A stretch of DNA of 12,351 nucleotides, taken from UBA6164 sp963979005. Its GTDB lineage: Bacteria > Patescibacteriota > Gracilibacteria > BD1-5 > UBA6164. The stretch spans positions 1 to 12,351 of the forward strand of contig CAXBVF010000030.1 of NCBI GenBank assembly GCA_963979005.1, written 5' to 3'. A program made the translations under genes and the position numbers. Shown here piece after piece: positions 1 through 8,514 of the stretch (positions within the stretch are counted from its first letter, which is position 1; each line of letters opens with the position of its first letter). Below the pieces are notes generated by a model. It saw only the letters and a program-made list of their open reading frames with translations. It ran no database searches and was not told where the DNA came from.

Positions 1-837
1 GTAATAAATGCAAGACTACATTGAAAAAATGAATCAGGTAGAATAGTTGAAATTTTTCTTCATAAACAAATATCTGATAATAGTTGGGATTGCCTTGTCT
101 TCCCTGGTAAAAAACTGAAACCTGGAAGGAAAATAGTATTTGAATATTGATTAGAAGCTATTAGTAAAGAAATAACTGAAGCATGAAGGATAGTAGAATT
201 CAATAAATGATGATTAGAATTCCTGGAAATAATAGAAAAACTATGAGAAATACCTATGCCTCCATATATTAAAGAAAAATTAGAAAACACTGAGAGATAT
301 CAAACAGTTTGGAGTGAAATAGAATGAAGTGTAGCAGCGCCTACAGCTAGTCTACATTTTACTGAAGAATTGCTGGACAAAATCAAAAACAAGTGAATAA
401 AAATAGAAAAAGTTCTTTTACACGTATGACTTGGAACTTTTATGGCAGTAAAAGATGATAATATACTAAATCATAAAATGCATTCAGAATATATTGAATT
501 AAAAGAGGACGTTGCAAATAGATTAAATGAATATAAAAAAGCCTGAAAAAGAATTATTGCGGTTTGAACAACCTCAATTAGAGTTTTAGAAAGTTTTTCT
601 GATGAAAAATGAATATTAAAACATGGATCTAAAGATACTGATATTTTTATATATCCTGGTTATGAATGGAAATTTGTGGATGCAATAATTACTAATTTTC
701 ATCTACCTAAATCTACCCTACTAATGCTTGTATCAAGCTTTGTCTGAAAAGAAAATATAATGATGGCATATAATTATGCTATAAAAAATAAATTCAGATT
801 TTTCTCATTTTGAGATGCTATGTTTATAAAAAAATAA
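1..837 (+). CDS. queA: QueA, S-adenosylmethionine:tRNA ribosyltransferase-isomerase (5' end cut by window)
   Basis: Family role: transfers and isomerises the ribosyl part of S-adenosylmethionine onto 7-aminomethyl-7-deazaguanine at the tRNA wobble position, giving epoxyqueuosine. Seen: 278 open codons, TAA stop at 835-837, TGA read as Gly about 14 times. Motifs by fragment residue: NARLHG near 3-8, GSVAAPTASLHFT at 109-121, HVGLGTF at 141-147, GTTSIRVLES near 190, TNFHLPKSTLLMLV at 231-244, and the family's C-terminal RFFSFGDAM. About 60-70 N-terminal residues lie outside the window, judged from the usual length of about 340. The body looks intact. Several conserved glycines (HVGLG, FSFGD) are TGA, which helps fix the genetic code. 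The gene downstream has its own promoter, so no operon is implied. Identification is secure; the missing start is not visible. Confidence 0.96.
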
Positions 838-843
838 TTGAAC

Positions 844-871
844 TTGACATTTGTATATTTATTAGTATTAT
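844..871 (+). promoter_or_regulatory. Sigma-70-like promoter for the GGDEF gene
   Basis: A perfect TTGACA at 844-849 and TATTAT at 866-871 are separated by 16 bases. They lie between the queA stop and the diguanylate cyclase start, which would leave a leader of about 35-40 nt. It is the best promoter match in the window. Confidence 0.6.
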
Positions 872-915
872 GGAAAATACAATGTTTTAAAATCAATTTT
901 TAATTATTAAATATA

Positions 916-1869
916 ATGATGAATAAAACTAATATTATAAATAAAGAAAATCCTATTTATGAAAACACTGAAATTTTAGGTAATTTTGAACTTTTACCTT
1001 TATTGTCGTGAAATTTAAATGAAAATAGTATAAAAGAACTAGATTATAGTGGAAAGAAAGATTTAAAATGATTATATGAAATTAGGGAGAATAATATTTG
1101 AACAAATATATTTTATGTGATTAACTATATCATTCAAGAAATAGAAAAAATTATATGAGATAAAGAAAAAGTTTCACAATTACCAATAAATGAAGTAATA
1201 GATACAATTATTAAAACTAACACGGATAAAAATAAAATAGCTGGTCATATACTTAATTGAATTTATGAAGAAAATAGAAAAAAAGATGCTGAAGAAATAA
1301 GAAAATTAAAAGAGATGTCAACTACAGACACATTAACAAAGTTATGAAATAGGAGATTTATAGAAAATACATTAAATAGTAAAATTGCTGATTATAAAAG
1401 AAATTTAGATAACACCGCTATATTATTAGTAGATATTGACTATTTTAAATCGATAAATGATCATTATTGACACTTAATATGAGATGATGCATTAATAAAA
1501 ATTTGAGAACTATTTACTTCAATGTTTAGAAAAAATGATGAGGTTTGAAGATGGTGAGGAGAAGAGTTCATGATTATTATGCCAGGTAGTTCAATTGAAA
1601 AAGCTGAAGAAAGAGCAGAACAACTAAGATTATTAGTGGAAAAATTCCTATGGGAAGAAATAAAAGAATTACATAAATGAGCCGATAAAGAAAGACTGGA
1701 AAAAAGAAAAAATATTACAATAAGTATATGAATTTCAGAGTTTCACAAAGATGACGAATTAATTGAAGAAATAACAAAGAGAGCTGATGATGCATTGTAT
1801 GAGGCAAAAGAGTATTGAAGAAATTGTATAAAAATAGAAAAAAGAGAGAATTTAGTAAAAATAGCATAA
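916..1869 (+). CDS. GGDEF-domain diguanylate cyclase, cytosolic
   Basis: 317 aa; ATG at 916 (a second ATG follows at 919), TAA at 1867. The GGDEF domain makes c-di-GMP from two GTP. It spans about residues 134-310: DTLTKLGNRRF at 138-148, the metal/substrate segment LLVDIDYFKSIND, and the active-site loop GGEEF at 214-218, so catalysis is expected. An inhibitory-site motif RKND (R205, D208) stands five residues before GGEEF, as in product-inhibited cyclases. Residues 1-110 match no domain I know and have no transmembrane segment or signal peptide; a charged helix (EENRKKDAEEIRKL) joins them to the catalytic domain like a signalling helix. Several catalytic-domain glycines, including the first G of GGEEF, are TGA codons. 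No Shine-Dalgarno is apparent. Its input signal and any effector are not visible here. Confidence 0.95.
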
Positions 1870-1871
1870 AT

Positions 1872-1897
1872 AAAAAAGACCATTAATGGTCTTTTTT
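1872..1897. terminator. Bidirectional intrinsic terminator between convergent genes
   Basis: A perfect 26-bp palindrome centred at 1884/1885: an A6 run, GACCATTAATGGTC, then a T6 run. On either strand it gives a GC-containing stem followed by a U tract. It lies 2 bp after the GGDEF stop and 5 bp past the stop of the minus-strand PPIase gene, so it serves both. Confidence 0.85.
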
Positions 1898-1902
1898 ATT
1901 TA

Positions 1903-3012
1903 TTATTTAATTTCAATTAACTCAATATCAAAATTAAGAGTTTTCCCTGCCATAGGATGATTATTTGTAATAGTAATAGATGTTTCATCATCCGCAATTA
2001 TTTCAATTTTTCCTTGTGCTGTTTCTAAAAACTCTCATTTTTCTAACTTGATTCAAGCATCTATAAATGATTGTAATTCTGTCTTAGGTATACTAACCTC
2101 GGATTCTCAATAAGCATCCTTAGGAGCTAATTTTAATGTCTTCTTGTCCCCAATTTTCATTCATATAACTGCATCATCGAATCATTTAATCATTTGTCCT
2201 GCTCATACTTGGAAAACTATAGGTTCTCCTCTATCTAAACTAGAATCAAATTTTTCTCAGTCTTCATGTGTTCCAGTATAATGTACTCATACTATATCAC
2301 TTGTTTCTACAGCTTTTATTTTTTTTGCTTCTAATTCTACTTCTTTCTTTTTTTCTATATCTGCTAATACAGAGTCTAAATCAAAATCATAATCTTTTAA
2401 TGAGCCTTTTTTATATTCTTTTATTTCAATTGAAATCATTTTTACTTCTTTTTCTGGCTTATCATTAGCTCAAGTTTTAACTTTTTCCAATTTATCAACA
2501 CTTCATGTTCATTCTACCACAGTTCAAAAAACAGAATGTTTATTATCTAAGAAATTATTATTAGCAGTATTTATGAAAAACTGACTACCATTTGTATTAG
2601 CTCAAGCATTTGCCATAGAAATAGTATATTTATCATTTTTTAGATCAGCATGGAATTCATCGTCAAATTTTTCTCAATAAATACTAGTTCCTCACATACC
2701 AGTTCCATCTGGATCTCATCATTGAATCATAAATCATTTTATGATTCTATGAAATATAACACCATCATAGTATCATTGTTTTGCTAAACCTATAAAATTA
2801 GTAGTAGTAACTGGAGCTTTTTCAGTTTCCAGCAATATATTAATAGTTCCATTTGTTGTTTTTATTAGAGCAACAACATCTCATTCATTATAATTAGCCA
2901 TTTCAGTATCGTTATTAGTAGTTAAATTCTCTTCTTGTATTTCATAATCACAAGAAACCATAAATGCACTTATAAATATTAGTATAAATATCTTTTTAAA
3001 TAATCTTTTCAT
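1903..3012 (-). CDS. Dual-domain peptidyl-prolyl isomerase lipoprotein (cyclophilin + SlyD-type FKBP)
   Basis: 369 aa. Both domains catalyse cis/trans proline isomerisation and assist folding; the N-terminus suggests the outside of the cytoplasmic membrane. Residues 1-20 are a basic then hydrophobic signal ending MVS before Cys21, a slightly atypical lipobox. Cyclophilin domain at about 45-200: FHRIIKGFMIQGGDP at 87-101 (catalytic Arg89) and GSQFFI at 142-147. A charged helical linker covers about 202-233. FKBP domain at about 236-369: HYTGT at 244-248, then an insert-in-flap-like segment and HPMAGKTLNF at 352-361, typical of SlyD; there is no His-rich metal-binding tail. About 20 TGA glycines occur, including inside QGGDP. 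The ATG at 3012 is the only start that keeps the signal peptide. Joining the two PPIase families in one chain is uncommon. Domain calls are sure; export as a lipoprotein is likely. Confidence 0.93.
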
Positions 3013-3051
3013 AAATTATATGTTAATTTTAAAAAATGTGTACTTTTAGTC

Positions 3052-3158
3052 CTAATCCATCCCCTCGTTCCTCGGTACTTCCTTTGGAAAAGGAAGATTA
3101 TAATTTATAAAATATTTCTCCCTTTTCCAAAGGGAGAACCCGCAGGGGGAGGGATTAG
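3052..3158. repeat. Nested palindromic intergenic element (MITE-like)
   Basis: Fills the gap between the mfd stop and the PPIase start. The outer ends are inverted copies: CTAATCC at 3052-3058 and GGATTAG at 3152-3158, each extended inward by an imperfect C-rich/G-rich stretch. Inside are two hairpins, 3078-3096 (CTTCCTTT stem, 3-base loop) and 3118-3136 (CTCCCTTT stem, 3-base loop), which are reverse complements of each other except for one or two bases. The whole 107 bp is therefore one long imperfect inverted repeat with self-complementary arms. No ORF is present. It could be a non-autonomous mobile element, an RNA-processing structure or an attenuator; mobility is inference. Confidence 0.7.
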
Positions 3159-3163
3159 AATTT

Positions 3164-6100
3164 TTATCACACTTTCTTTTTTAACTTTATTTTCTTTTTT
3201 CAAAGTTTAAAGTCAAAAAGTTGTAGCATGTATTGTAAGAAGCTTTCTTCATTTTCAAAATTATTTGTTGAACTTCTAAGTCTTGTAACTCAAATAACTT
3301 TAAATTTTACATCTTTATCTAGTTTTAAAAATTCTTTTAATTCATCTAAATTTATTTTTTTATTGAAATCAATTTGATAATTTATTCAAACTCTTTTTAT
3401 AGAATCTATTTTAAAACTATGTGCTTTTAATTTAAGTTTTAAAAGTGAAAAAAAGATTTTAGTTGAATCAGATAATTCTCTATTTATTTCCTTAAAGTCA
3501 GATATTATATTTTCTAAATCCCTTAGGTTATTTAAACTTTCGATTTCTCTATAAAAATTTATCTTATCAAGCTCTGAAGAAAAATACGAATCATCAATAT
3601 ATGCTCAAATATTTAAATCAACTGTTGTATTTATTCTATGAGTTTTTTCTAATTTAGACTCTCTAGAATTATTATTTATATTTATTTCTGAATTCTTTTT
3701 TTCTTTTAATTCTTCTACTTTATTTTCGAGCATTTCCAGGAACAAGTTGACACCTATTTCATGTCATTGTCCACTTTGTCTAATACCGAGTATATCTCAT
3801 CATCATCTCACTTCTAGGTCTTTTATTGCTAGTTCAAATCATGCTCATAAGTGACTATAGTCGACTATAGTTTTTAATCTTTTTGCAGCATCTTCTTTGA
3901 TTTTATCTTTCTTGAATAATAAATAACAATATCATTTTCTATCTGATCTTCAGACTCTTCATCTAAGTTGATGAATCTGACTTATTCAAAAATTTTGTGA
4001 TTCATTTATAAAAATTGTATTCACATTTGAAAAATCAATTCAATTTTCAACAACAGTAGTTGCGAGTAAAATATCGTATTGTTTTCTCTTGAATTTTATT
4101 ATTCTTTGTTCAAGTTTATCTCATGACAATTGTCCATGAGCAATAGCTATTTTTTTTCATGGAAATATATTAGACAAATAATTTCACATAGCATCAATAG
4201 TTTCTACTCTATTATGGATAAAAAATAATTGTCATTTTCTATCAAATTCTCTCTTTCAAGCATCAAATATAAGTCTATCATCAAATGCCGAAACTATTGT
4301 CTGAATTGATTGTCTACCTATAGGTGGAGTTGTCAACATTGATATACTTTTTATCCCATTTAGAGCCATATTTAGACTTCTAGGAATTGGTGTTGCTGAC
4401 ATAGACAGTATGTCTATATTTCATTTAAACCTCTTTATTTTTTCCTTATCTTTTACTCAGAATTTATGTTCTTCATCTACAACTAATAATCCTAAATCCT
4501 TGAAGCGAATATCTTCACTTAATAATCTATGAGTTCAAATTATTAGATCAATTTTTCAAGTTTTTAATCTATCTAAAGTAGCCTCAATAGCCTTAGGCTT
4601 TTCAAACCTAGTCAGTACTCATATATTTATAGGAAAATCTTTAAACCTATCTATTGCATTTTCATAATGTTCATATGCCAATACTATAAGTGGTGAGATA
4701 AGCGCAGCTTGTTTTCAGTTAATAATAGATTTATAAATACTTGTAAATGCGATTTCTGTTTTTCAAAATCATACATCTCATGATAAAAGCCTATCCATTG
4801 GATTTACTGATTCCATATCTTTATAAATGTCTGAAATTACATTTAATTGATCATATGTATAAGTATAAGGGAACGAATTACTAAAAATAACCTCTTCTTT
4901 AATTAGACTCTTAAATTGAAATCACTTTACTAGTTTTCTTTTGGCATATACTTCTAAAAGTTCTCATGCAATTATTTCTACATCTGCAGATACTTTTTTT
5001 ATCTTTTTCTCCCATTCTAGAGTACTTAATCATGTTAATTTAGGATTTTCTACTCATACATATTTAGAAACTCTGGAAACCTCAGTAATAGGAACAAATA
5101 ACTTATCATTATTTTTGTACTCTAAACTAATATATTCTCTCTTAATTCCTTTCTTTTGTTTTCATCAGATATTAGCTAATTCTTTGGTCACTATCTCGCG
5201 AAAGATACCAATTCAATGATCAATATGGACAATATAATCTCAAGATTTAATTTGCATTAATAAGTCTAAGTTCTTTGATAGACTCTTTTTTATTCTTTTT
5301 TTAATAAAAATACGTGATATATTATCATCACAAATTATAGATAGTTTATCAGTTTTGAAACTTTTTAGGTTATTTAAAGTAGTTTCATAAACTTCTACTG
5401 ATTCCAAATTATTAAGTTCTAAAAAATTTTTTATAGCAACTTTGTTCTTTGTAAAAATACATTTTTTAGTATTTTTTTCTTCTAATAAAATTTTTAAATC
5501 TTCTAATTTTTCTATATATAAATCATCAATTCATAAATCTGTAAAACTATCAAAATTAGAAAGAGAATTAAATATTATGTAATTATTTAATTCTTCACTT
5601 ACATCATCATAACTAGAAAAGAAATCTAGAGAATCTAATATAATTAAAGAGTCTGTATCTAAAATTTTATTATTTAATTCACTATTTACCTTCTTTGTAC
5701 AATTATCAAAATCTAGAACTTTGTTCCTTCAAAAATTAAACTTTTTTAAATTTATATTTCAAGTATTTATAGTCTCGATTGAATCTCACCAAAAACTAAT
5801 TTGGGTAGTTATTCATGAAAAATCTGTAAAACTTAGTATGTCTCAAACTATTTGAAAACTTCCAGGATTATTATAATTTGAAAAAGTATATCAAAACTCA
5901 TTAAGCGTTTTTGTTATCTCAGAAATTTGAATGTCGTCCTTAACTTTTAATTCAAAGATATCATTATACTCCAAAACACTAAGTTTATCTAGTTTTAGAT
6001 TAAATAACTCCTTTGTTACTAAATATTTTCATTTTTTATTATGACTAAAATTTACTAAATCAGAAAAATTATCTAAACTCTTAAAATCAATAGATAAAAA

Positions 6101-6265
6101 ATCTAAAATTTTCTGATATGAATTAAGAATTTTATCATTTTCTAGCACTATTAAAAAAGAATCAGTTTTTAATAACTCTTCCTTTAACAGAAGTAATCTT
6201 GAAAAAATACTTCAATAATTTATGTAATGCCTGTTTAATTTGAGTTTTAAGTTTAAACTAATCAC
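3164..6265 (-). CDS. mfd: Mfd, transcription-repair coupling factor
   Basis: 1033 aa. Mfd is a DNA translocase that removes stalled RNA polymerase and recruits UvrA to template-strand damage. Domains seen: a degenerate UvrB-like module with D3 at about 1-335 (GYTFSN then PGSFQIVGDIL is the family's GYxR..pGxFxvRGGI region); RNA-polymerase-interaction domain from SGDYIVHIDHGIG at about 341; RecG-like motor with Walker A SGDVGFGKTE (Lys502), DEEH at 597-600, SATPIPRSLNMAL, QLRGRVGRS at 766-774; RGGGDILGIRQSG; and a C-terminal TRCF domain ending in a Lys-rich tail. It is about 110 residues shorter than the usual 1150, the loss being N-terminal to the RNAP-binding domain. The start is GTG at 6265: no in-frame ATG lies upstream before a stop, though ATT at 6271 is conceivable. 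It faces tsaB divergently. Confidence 0.95.
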
Positions 6266-6339
6266 TTTAATATGGTTAAAATACTTGCAAATTATATAAA
6301 AAAATTAGAATATATAAAGTTTATATATGATTTTTGAAA
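6266..6339. promoter_or_regulatory. Divergent promoter region between mfd and tsaB
   Basis: A 74-bp, almost pure A/T gap between diverging starts. On the minus strand TATAAT at 6296-6291 would put an mfd transcript start about 20 nt before the GTG. On the plus strand TTGCAA at 6285-6290 with GAATAT at 6308-6313 (17-base spacer) is a weak candidate for tsaB. A region this AT-rich gives many chance -10 matches, so the exact sites are tentative. Confidence 0.35.
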
Positions 6340-6909
6340 ATGAACCTATTTATAGATACAATATCATCCCCTGCTAATATAACTCTTTTTGACTGAAATA
6401 GAGATATTAAAGATAGTATAAAATGGGATATCAAATGAAACGAGTCATCTACCCTAATACCACAGATAGATAGTCTATTAAAAAATAATGATTTAGATTA
6501 TAGTAGTATAGAAAATATAGTAGTTGTTAATTGACCTGGTAGTTTTACTGGAATTAGAACCACAATACTAGCAGTTAACAGTATTAATTATATAATTAAT
6601 AAAAATATAAGCTGTCTAAGCTATTTTGAATTGTATAAAAATTATCCAATCATAAAGGCATCTTCTAAAAGGGATCATTTTGTTCAATTTAATAAGAATT
6701 CAAAAATAGAAATTATCCCTAATAAAGAGTTGCTTTTGTTATTAAAAGAAAAAAGTATAGAAAAAGCCTACGGAGAAGCGAATAAGGATTTATTTGAAGA
6801 TATAGAAATACTTGAAAATATAGATTATATAAGTATAATTAAAGATATTAAATTCCAGAATTTAAAACAAATAGAAGCTTTATACATAAAAAAGCCTAAT
6901 ATTTCATAA
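6340..6909 (+). CDS. tsaB: TsaB, tRNA N6-threonylcarbamoyladenosine (t6A) biosynthesis protein
   Basis: 189 aa. TsaB is the inactive ASKHA-fold partner that scaffolds TsaD and TsaE when t6A is made at position 37 of ANN-decoding tRNAs. Seen: N-terminal strand MNLFIDTISSPANITLF, the hallmark GPGSFTGIR at 65-73, and a C-terminal QIEALYIKKPNI matching the usual PxYlRkp ending. It is about 40 residues shorter than typical bacterial TsaB, mainly in the variable second half. Only three glycines are TGA (GN, GN and the first G of GPGSFTG). The second half is free of TGA, so in the standard code 6631-6909 looks like a separate gene; it is not. No Shine-Dalgarno is seen before the ATG. The stop is 12 bp before the next gene, so tsaB, the PH-domain gene and era are probably one transcript. 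Confidence 0.92.
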
Positions 6910-6921
6910 AATTTTTAGTCT

Positions 6922-7440
6922 ATGTTAAATTTACAAAATTTAAGACCCTGAGAAAAAATATTATCCGTTATTAAAAGGCATTGGATTATTTATATATTTT
7001 TATTCCTTTATTTTCTTATTTGAATAGTGATATCTTCTAGTCTATTTTTAGCATTATGATTTTGACTAATATCAAATTTAGTAAATATTGTATTTTGGCT
7101 ATTTTTCTCTATTTTTCTTTATATAGAATGGCTGAACCATGAATTAGATATGTATGTAGTTTCAGATAATAGGGTTATTTGAATCGATCAAATATCATTT
7201 TTAAATAGAACAGTTTCAGAATGTAATCTATGACAAGTACAAGAAGTAAATTCTAAGACTTCATGACTACTTGCAAACTTACTTAATTACTGAACTCTAT
7301 CTATTCAAACAGCCTGAAATAAAACAACACTTAGGATGAAATTTGCTCCAGATTCAATGCAAGAAGCAAGAAAAATTCTCAATATAGTAGATGATTACAG
7401 AGATAAGAAAAATGATACAGAAATAGATGAAAAAAAGTAA
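6922..7440 (+). CDS. Membrane-anchored bacterial PH-domain protein (YdbS/DUF304 type)
   Basis: 172 aa. Two hydrophobic segments at about 20-45 and 52-70 form a hairpin in the membrane. They are followed by a bPH2-type domain at about 78-160: MYVVSDNRVIGIDQISFLNRTVSECNL, then QVQEVNSKTSGLLANLLNYGTLSIQTAG and a closing helix beginning PDSMQEARKIL. This is the common layout of membrane-flanked PH proteins (YVVTdrRvi, LGYGTl.I.TAG), whose molecular role is mostly unknown. The tail is hydrophilic. Nine glycines are TGA, including that in NYGTL. It sits 12 bp after tsaB with no promoter visible, and 84 bp before era; the operon position gives no specific clue to function. The family call is firm and the function open. 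Confidence 0.88.
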
Positions 7441-7465
7441 AATACTAAAAACCTCTCTCTTGAAT

Positions 7466-7489
7466 TCTCTCTCCTTATCAGGAGAAAGA
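7466..7489 (+). repeat. Intra-operon hairpin
   Basis: Arms at 7466-7475 and 7480-7489 pair with one mismatch around a TATC loop (CTCCTTATCAGGAG core). A second CCTCTCTC at 7452-7459 could pair with the same right arm. No T run follows on the plus strand, so it is unlikely to be a strong terminator before era; mRNA processing or stability is possible. It shares CTCTCTC/GAGAAAG wording with the 56-bp repeats at the right end of the window. Confidence 0.5.
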
Positions 7490-7524
7490 GGCTACAAAAA
7501 TAAAGGAAAAATAATGAACTTAAA

Positions 7525-8424
7525 ATGAAAGAACTAAAGCTACAAGATATATTAGATAATACTGATGATTTAACTAAGGAAAAAAAAGTATGATATGTGG
7601 CAATAATAGGTAGACCAAATGCATGAAAATCTACATTTGTAAATTCTCTTATCTGAGAAAAAATATCAATAACTACAAATGTTCCACAAACTACTAGAAA
7701 AAGAGTTTTAGCTATTTATAATGATGAAGATTCACAAATCATCTTTTTTGATACACCATGAATACACAAATCTGAAAAAAAATTCAATGAACAAATAAAT
7801 AATGTTGCGATTTCAAGCTTCAAAGATGCAGAATTAATACTATATTTTATAGATTCGAGTAGAACTGGTTGAGAAGAAGAAAAGTACATAAGAAGTATTA
7901 TGGACATGCTTAATAAACCTGTAATAAGAGTCTATACAAAAACAGATTTAGAAGCTAAAATAAATATTCCAGAATCAGATAATGTATTAAAAATTTCTTC
8001 TGTATCCAAAGATGGATTTGATATACTATTAAATAAAGTTAAGTCTTTTCTAAAAGTATGACCTATTCTTTTTCCTGAGGAGTATTATACGAAACAAGAT
8101 ATATACTTTAGAATAAGTGAGATAATAAGAGAAAAAGCTTTTTTACATACAAAAGAAGAACTTCCTCACAGTGTTTATATAATAGCTGAGGAAATAAATG
8201 AGACTGATGAATTATTGAAAATTGTTGCCTATATATATACTGAATCAGATTCACAAAAATATATAGTTATATGAAAAGGATGAAAGTTGATACAAGCTAT
8301 ATGAACAGAAGCTAGAAAAGAATTAGAAAAAGTGTTTGATAAAAAAGTTTTCCTTGCACTAAGAGCAAAAGTAAAGAAAAACTGGAGAAAGGATGATAAA
8401 TTAATAAAAGAAATTTTGAACTAA
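7525..8424 (+). CDS. era: Era, GTPase for 16S rRNA processing and 30S assembly
   Basis: 299 aa, full length. Era binds the 3' end of 16S rRNA with a C-terminal KH domain and couples this to GTP hydrolysis late in small-subunit assembly. Seen: G1 GRPNAGKS at 29-36, the switch-I segment NVPQTTRKR at 52-60 as in Era, G3 DTPGIHK at 76-82, G4 TKTD at 138-141, G5 SSVSKDG at 158-164, then KH with the GKGG loop at 250-253 and IGTEARKELE. The PQTTR and KH domain separate it from Der and other TrmE-Era GTPases. The Gly of GKS, that of DTPG and two KH-loop glycines are TGA. The N-terminus carries about 20 extra residues before the first strand. G4 has Thr where Asn is usual. A better Shine-Dalgarno serves an out-of-frame ATG 11 bp upstream. 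Last gene of the tsaB operon. Confidence 0.96.
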
Positions 8425-8503
8425 AAAAATCCCCCTATTCACTATCGTTCATTCCCCCTTATTAATGGGGAGAAAACTATAGTAATAAATTAGGGGGATT
8501 TTT
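8425..8503. terminator. Nested palindrome acting as bidirectional terminator
   Basis: Outer arms at 8425-8437 and 8491-8503 pair perfectly over 13 bases (AAAAATCCCCCTA with TAGGGGGATTTTT). An inner C-rich/G-rich hairpin lies at about 8453-8472. It sits directly after the era stop and 11 bp from the stop of the convergent thiol oxidoreductase gene. The T run on each strand fits termination in both directions. The outer-arm plus inner-hairpin design resembles the element at 3052-3158. Confidence 0.75.
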
Positions 8504-8514
8504 CTATTTTTCTA

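Noticed and set aside
60..290. Minus-strand open frame of 76 codons
   Set aside because: Antisense to queA, whose motifs run on the plus strand across this region.
2268..2468. Plus-strand frame giving a Leu/Phe-rich, membrane-like peptide
   Set aside because: It is the complement of the charged linker and the start of the FKBP domain of the PPIase gene; the hydrophobicity is an antisense artefact of Glu/Lys-rich codons.
3015..3020. TATAAT on the minus strand just before the PPIase start
   Set aside because: It ends only 2 bases before the ATG, so a normally placed transcript start would fall within or after the start codon; no usable -35 accompanies it.
4941..5219. Plus-strand open frame of 92 codons
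   Set aside because: Antisense to the RNA-polymerase-interaction and early motor part of mfd.
6631..6909. Apparent separate 92-codon gene
   Set aside because: It is the in-frame second half of tsaB, which happens to lack TGA codons.
7716..7907. Minus-strand open frame of 63 codons
   Set aside because: Antisense to the GTPase domain of era.
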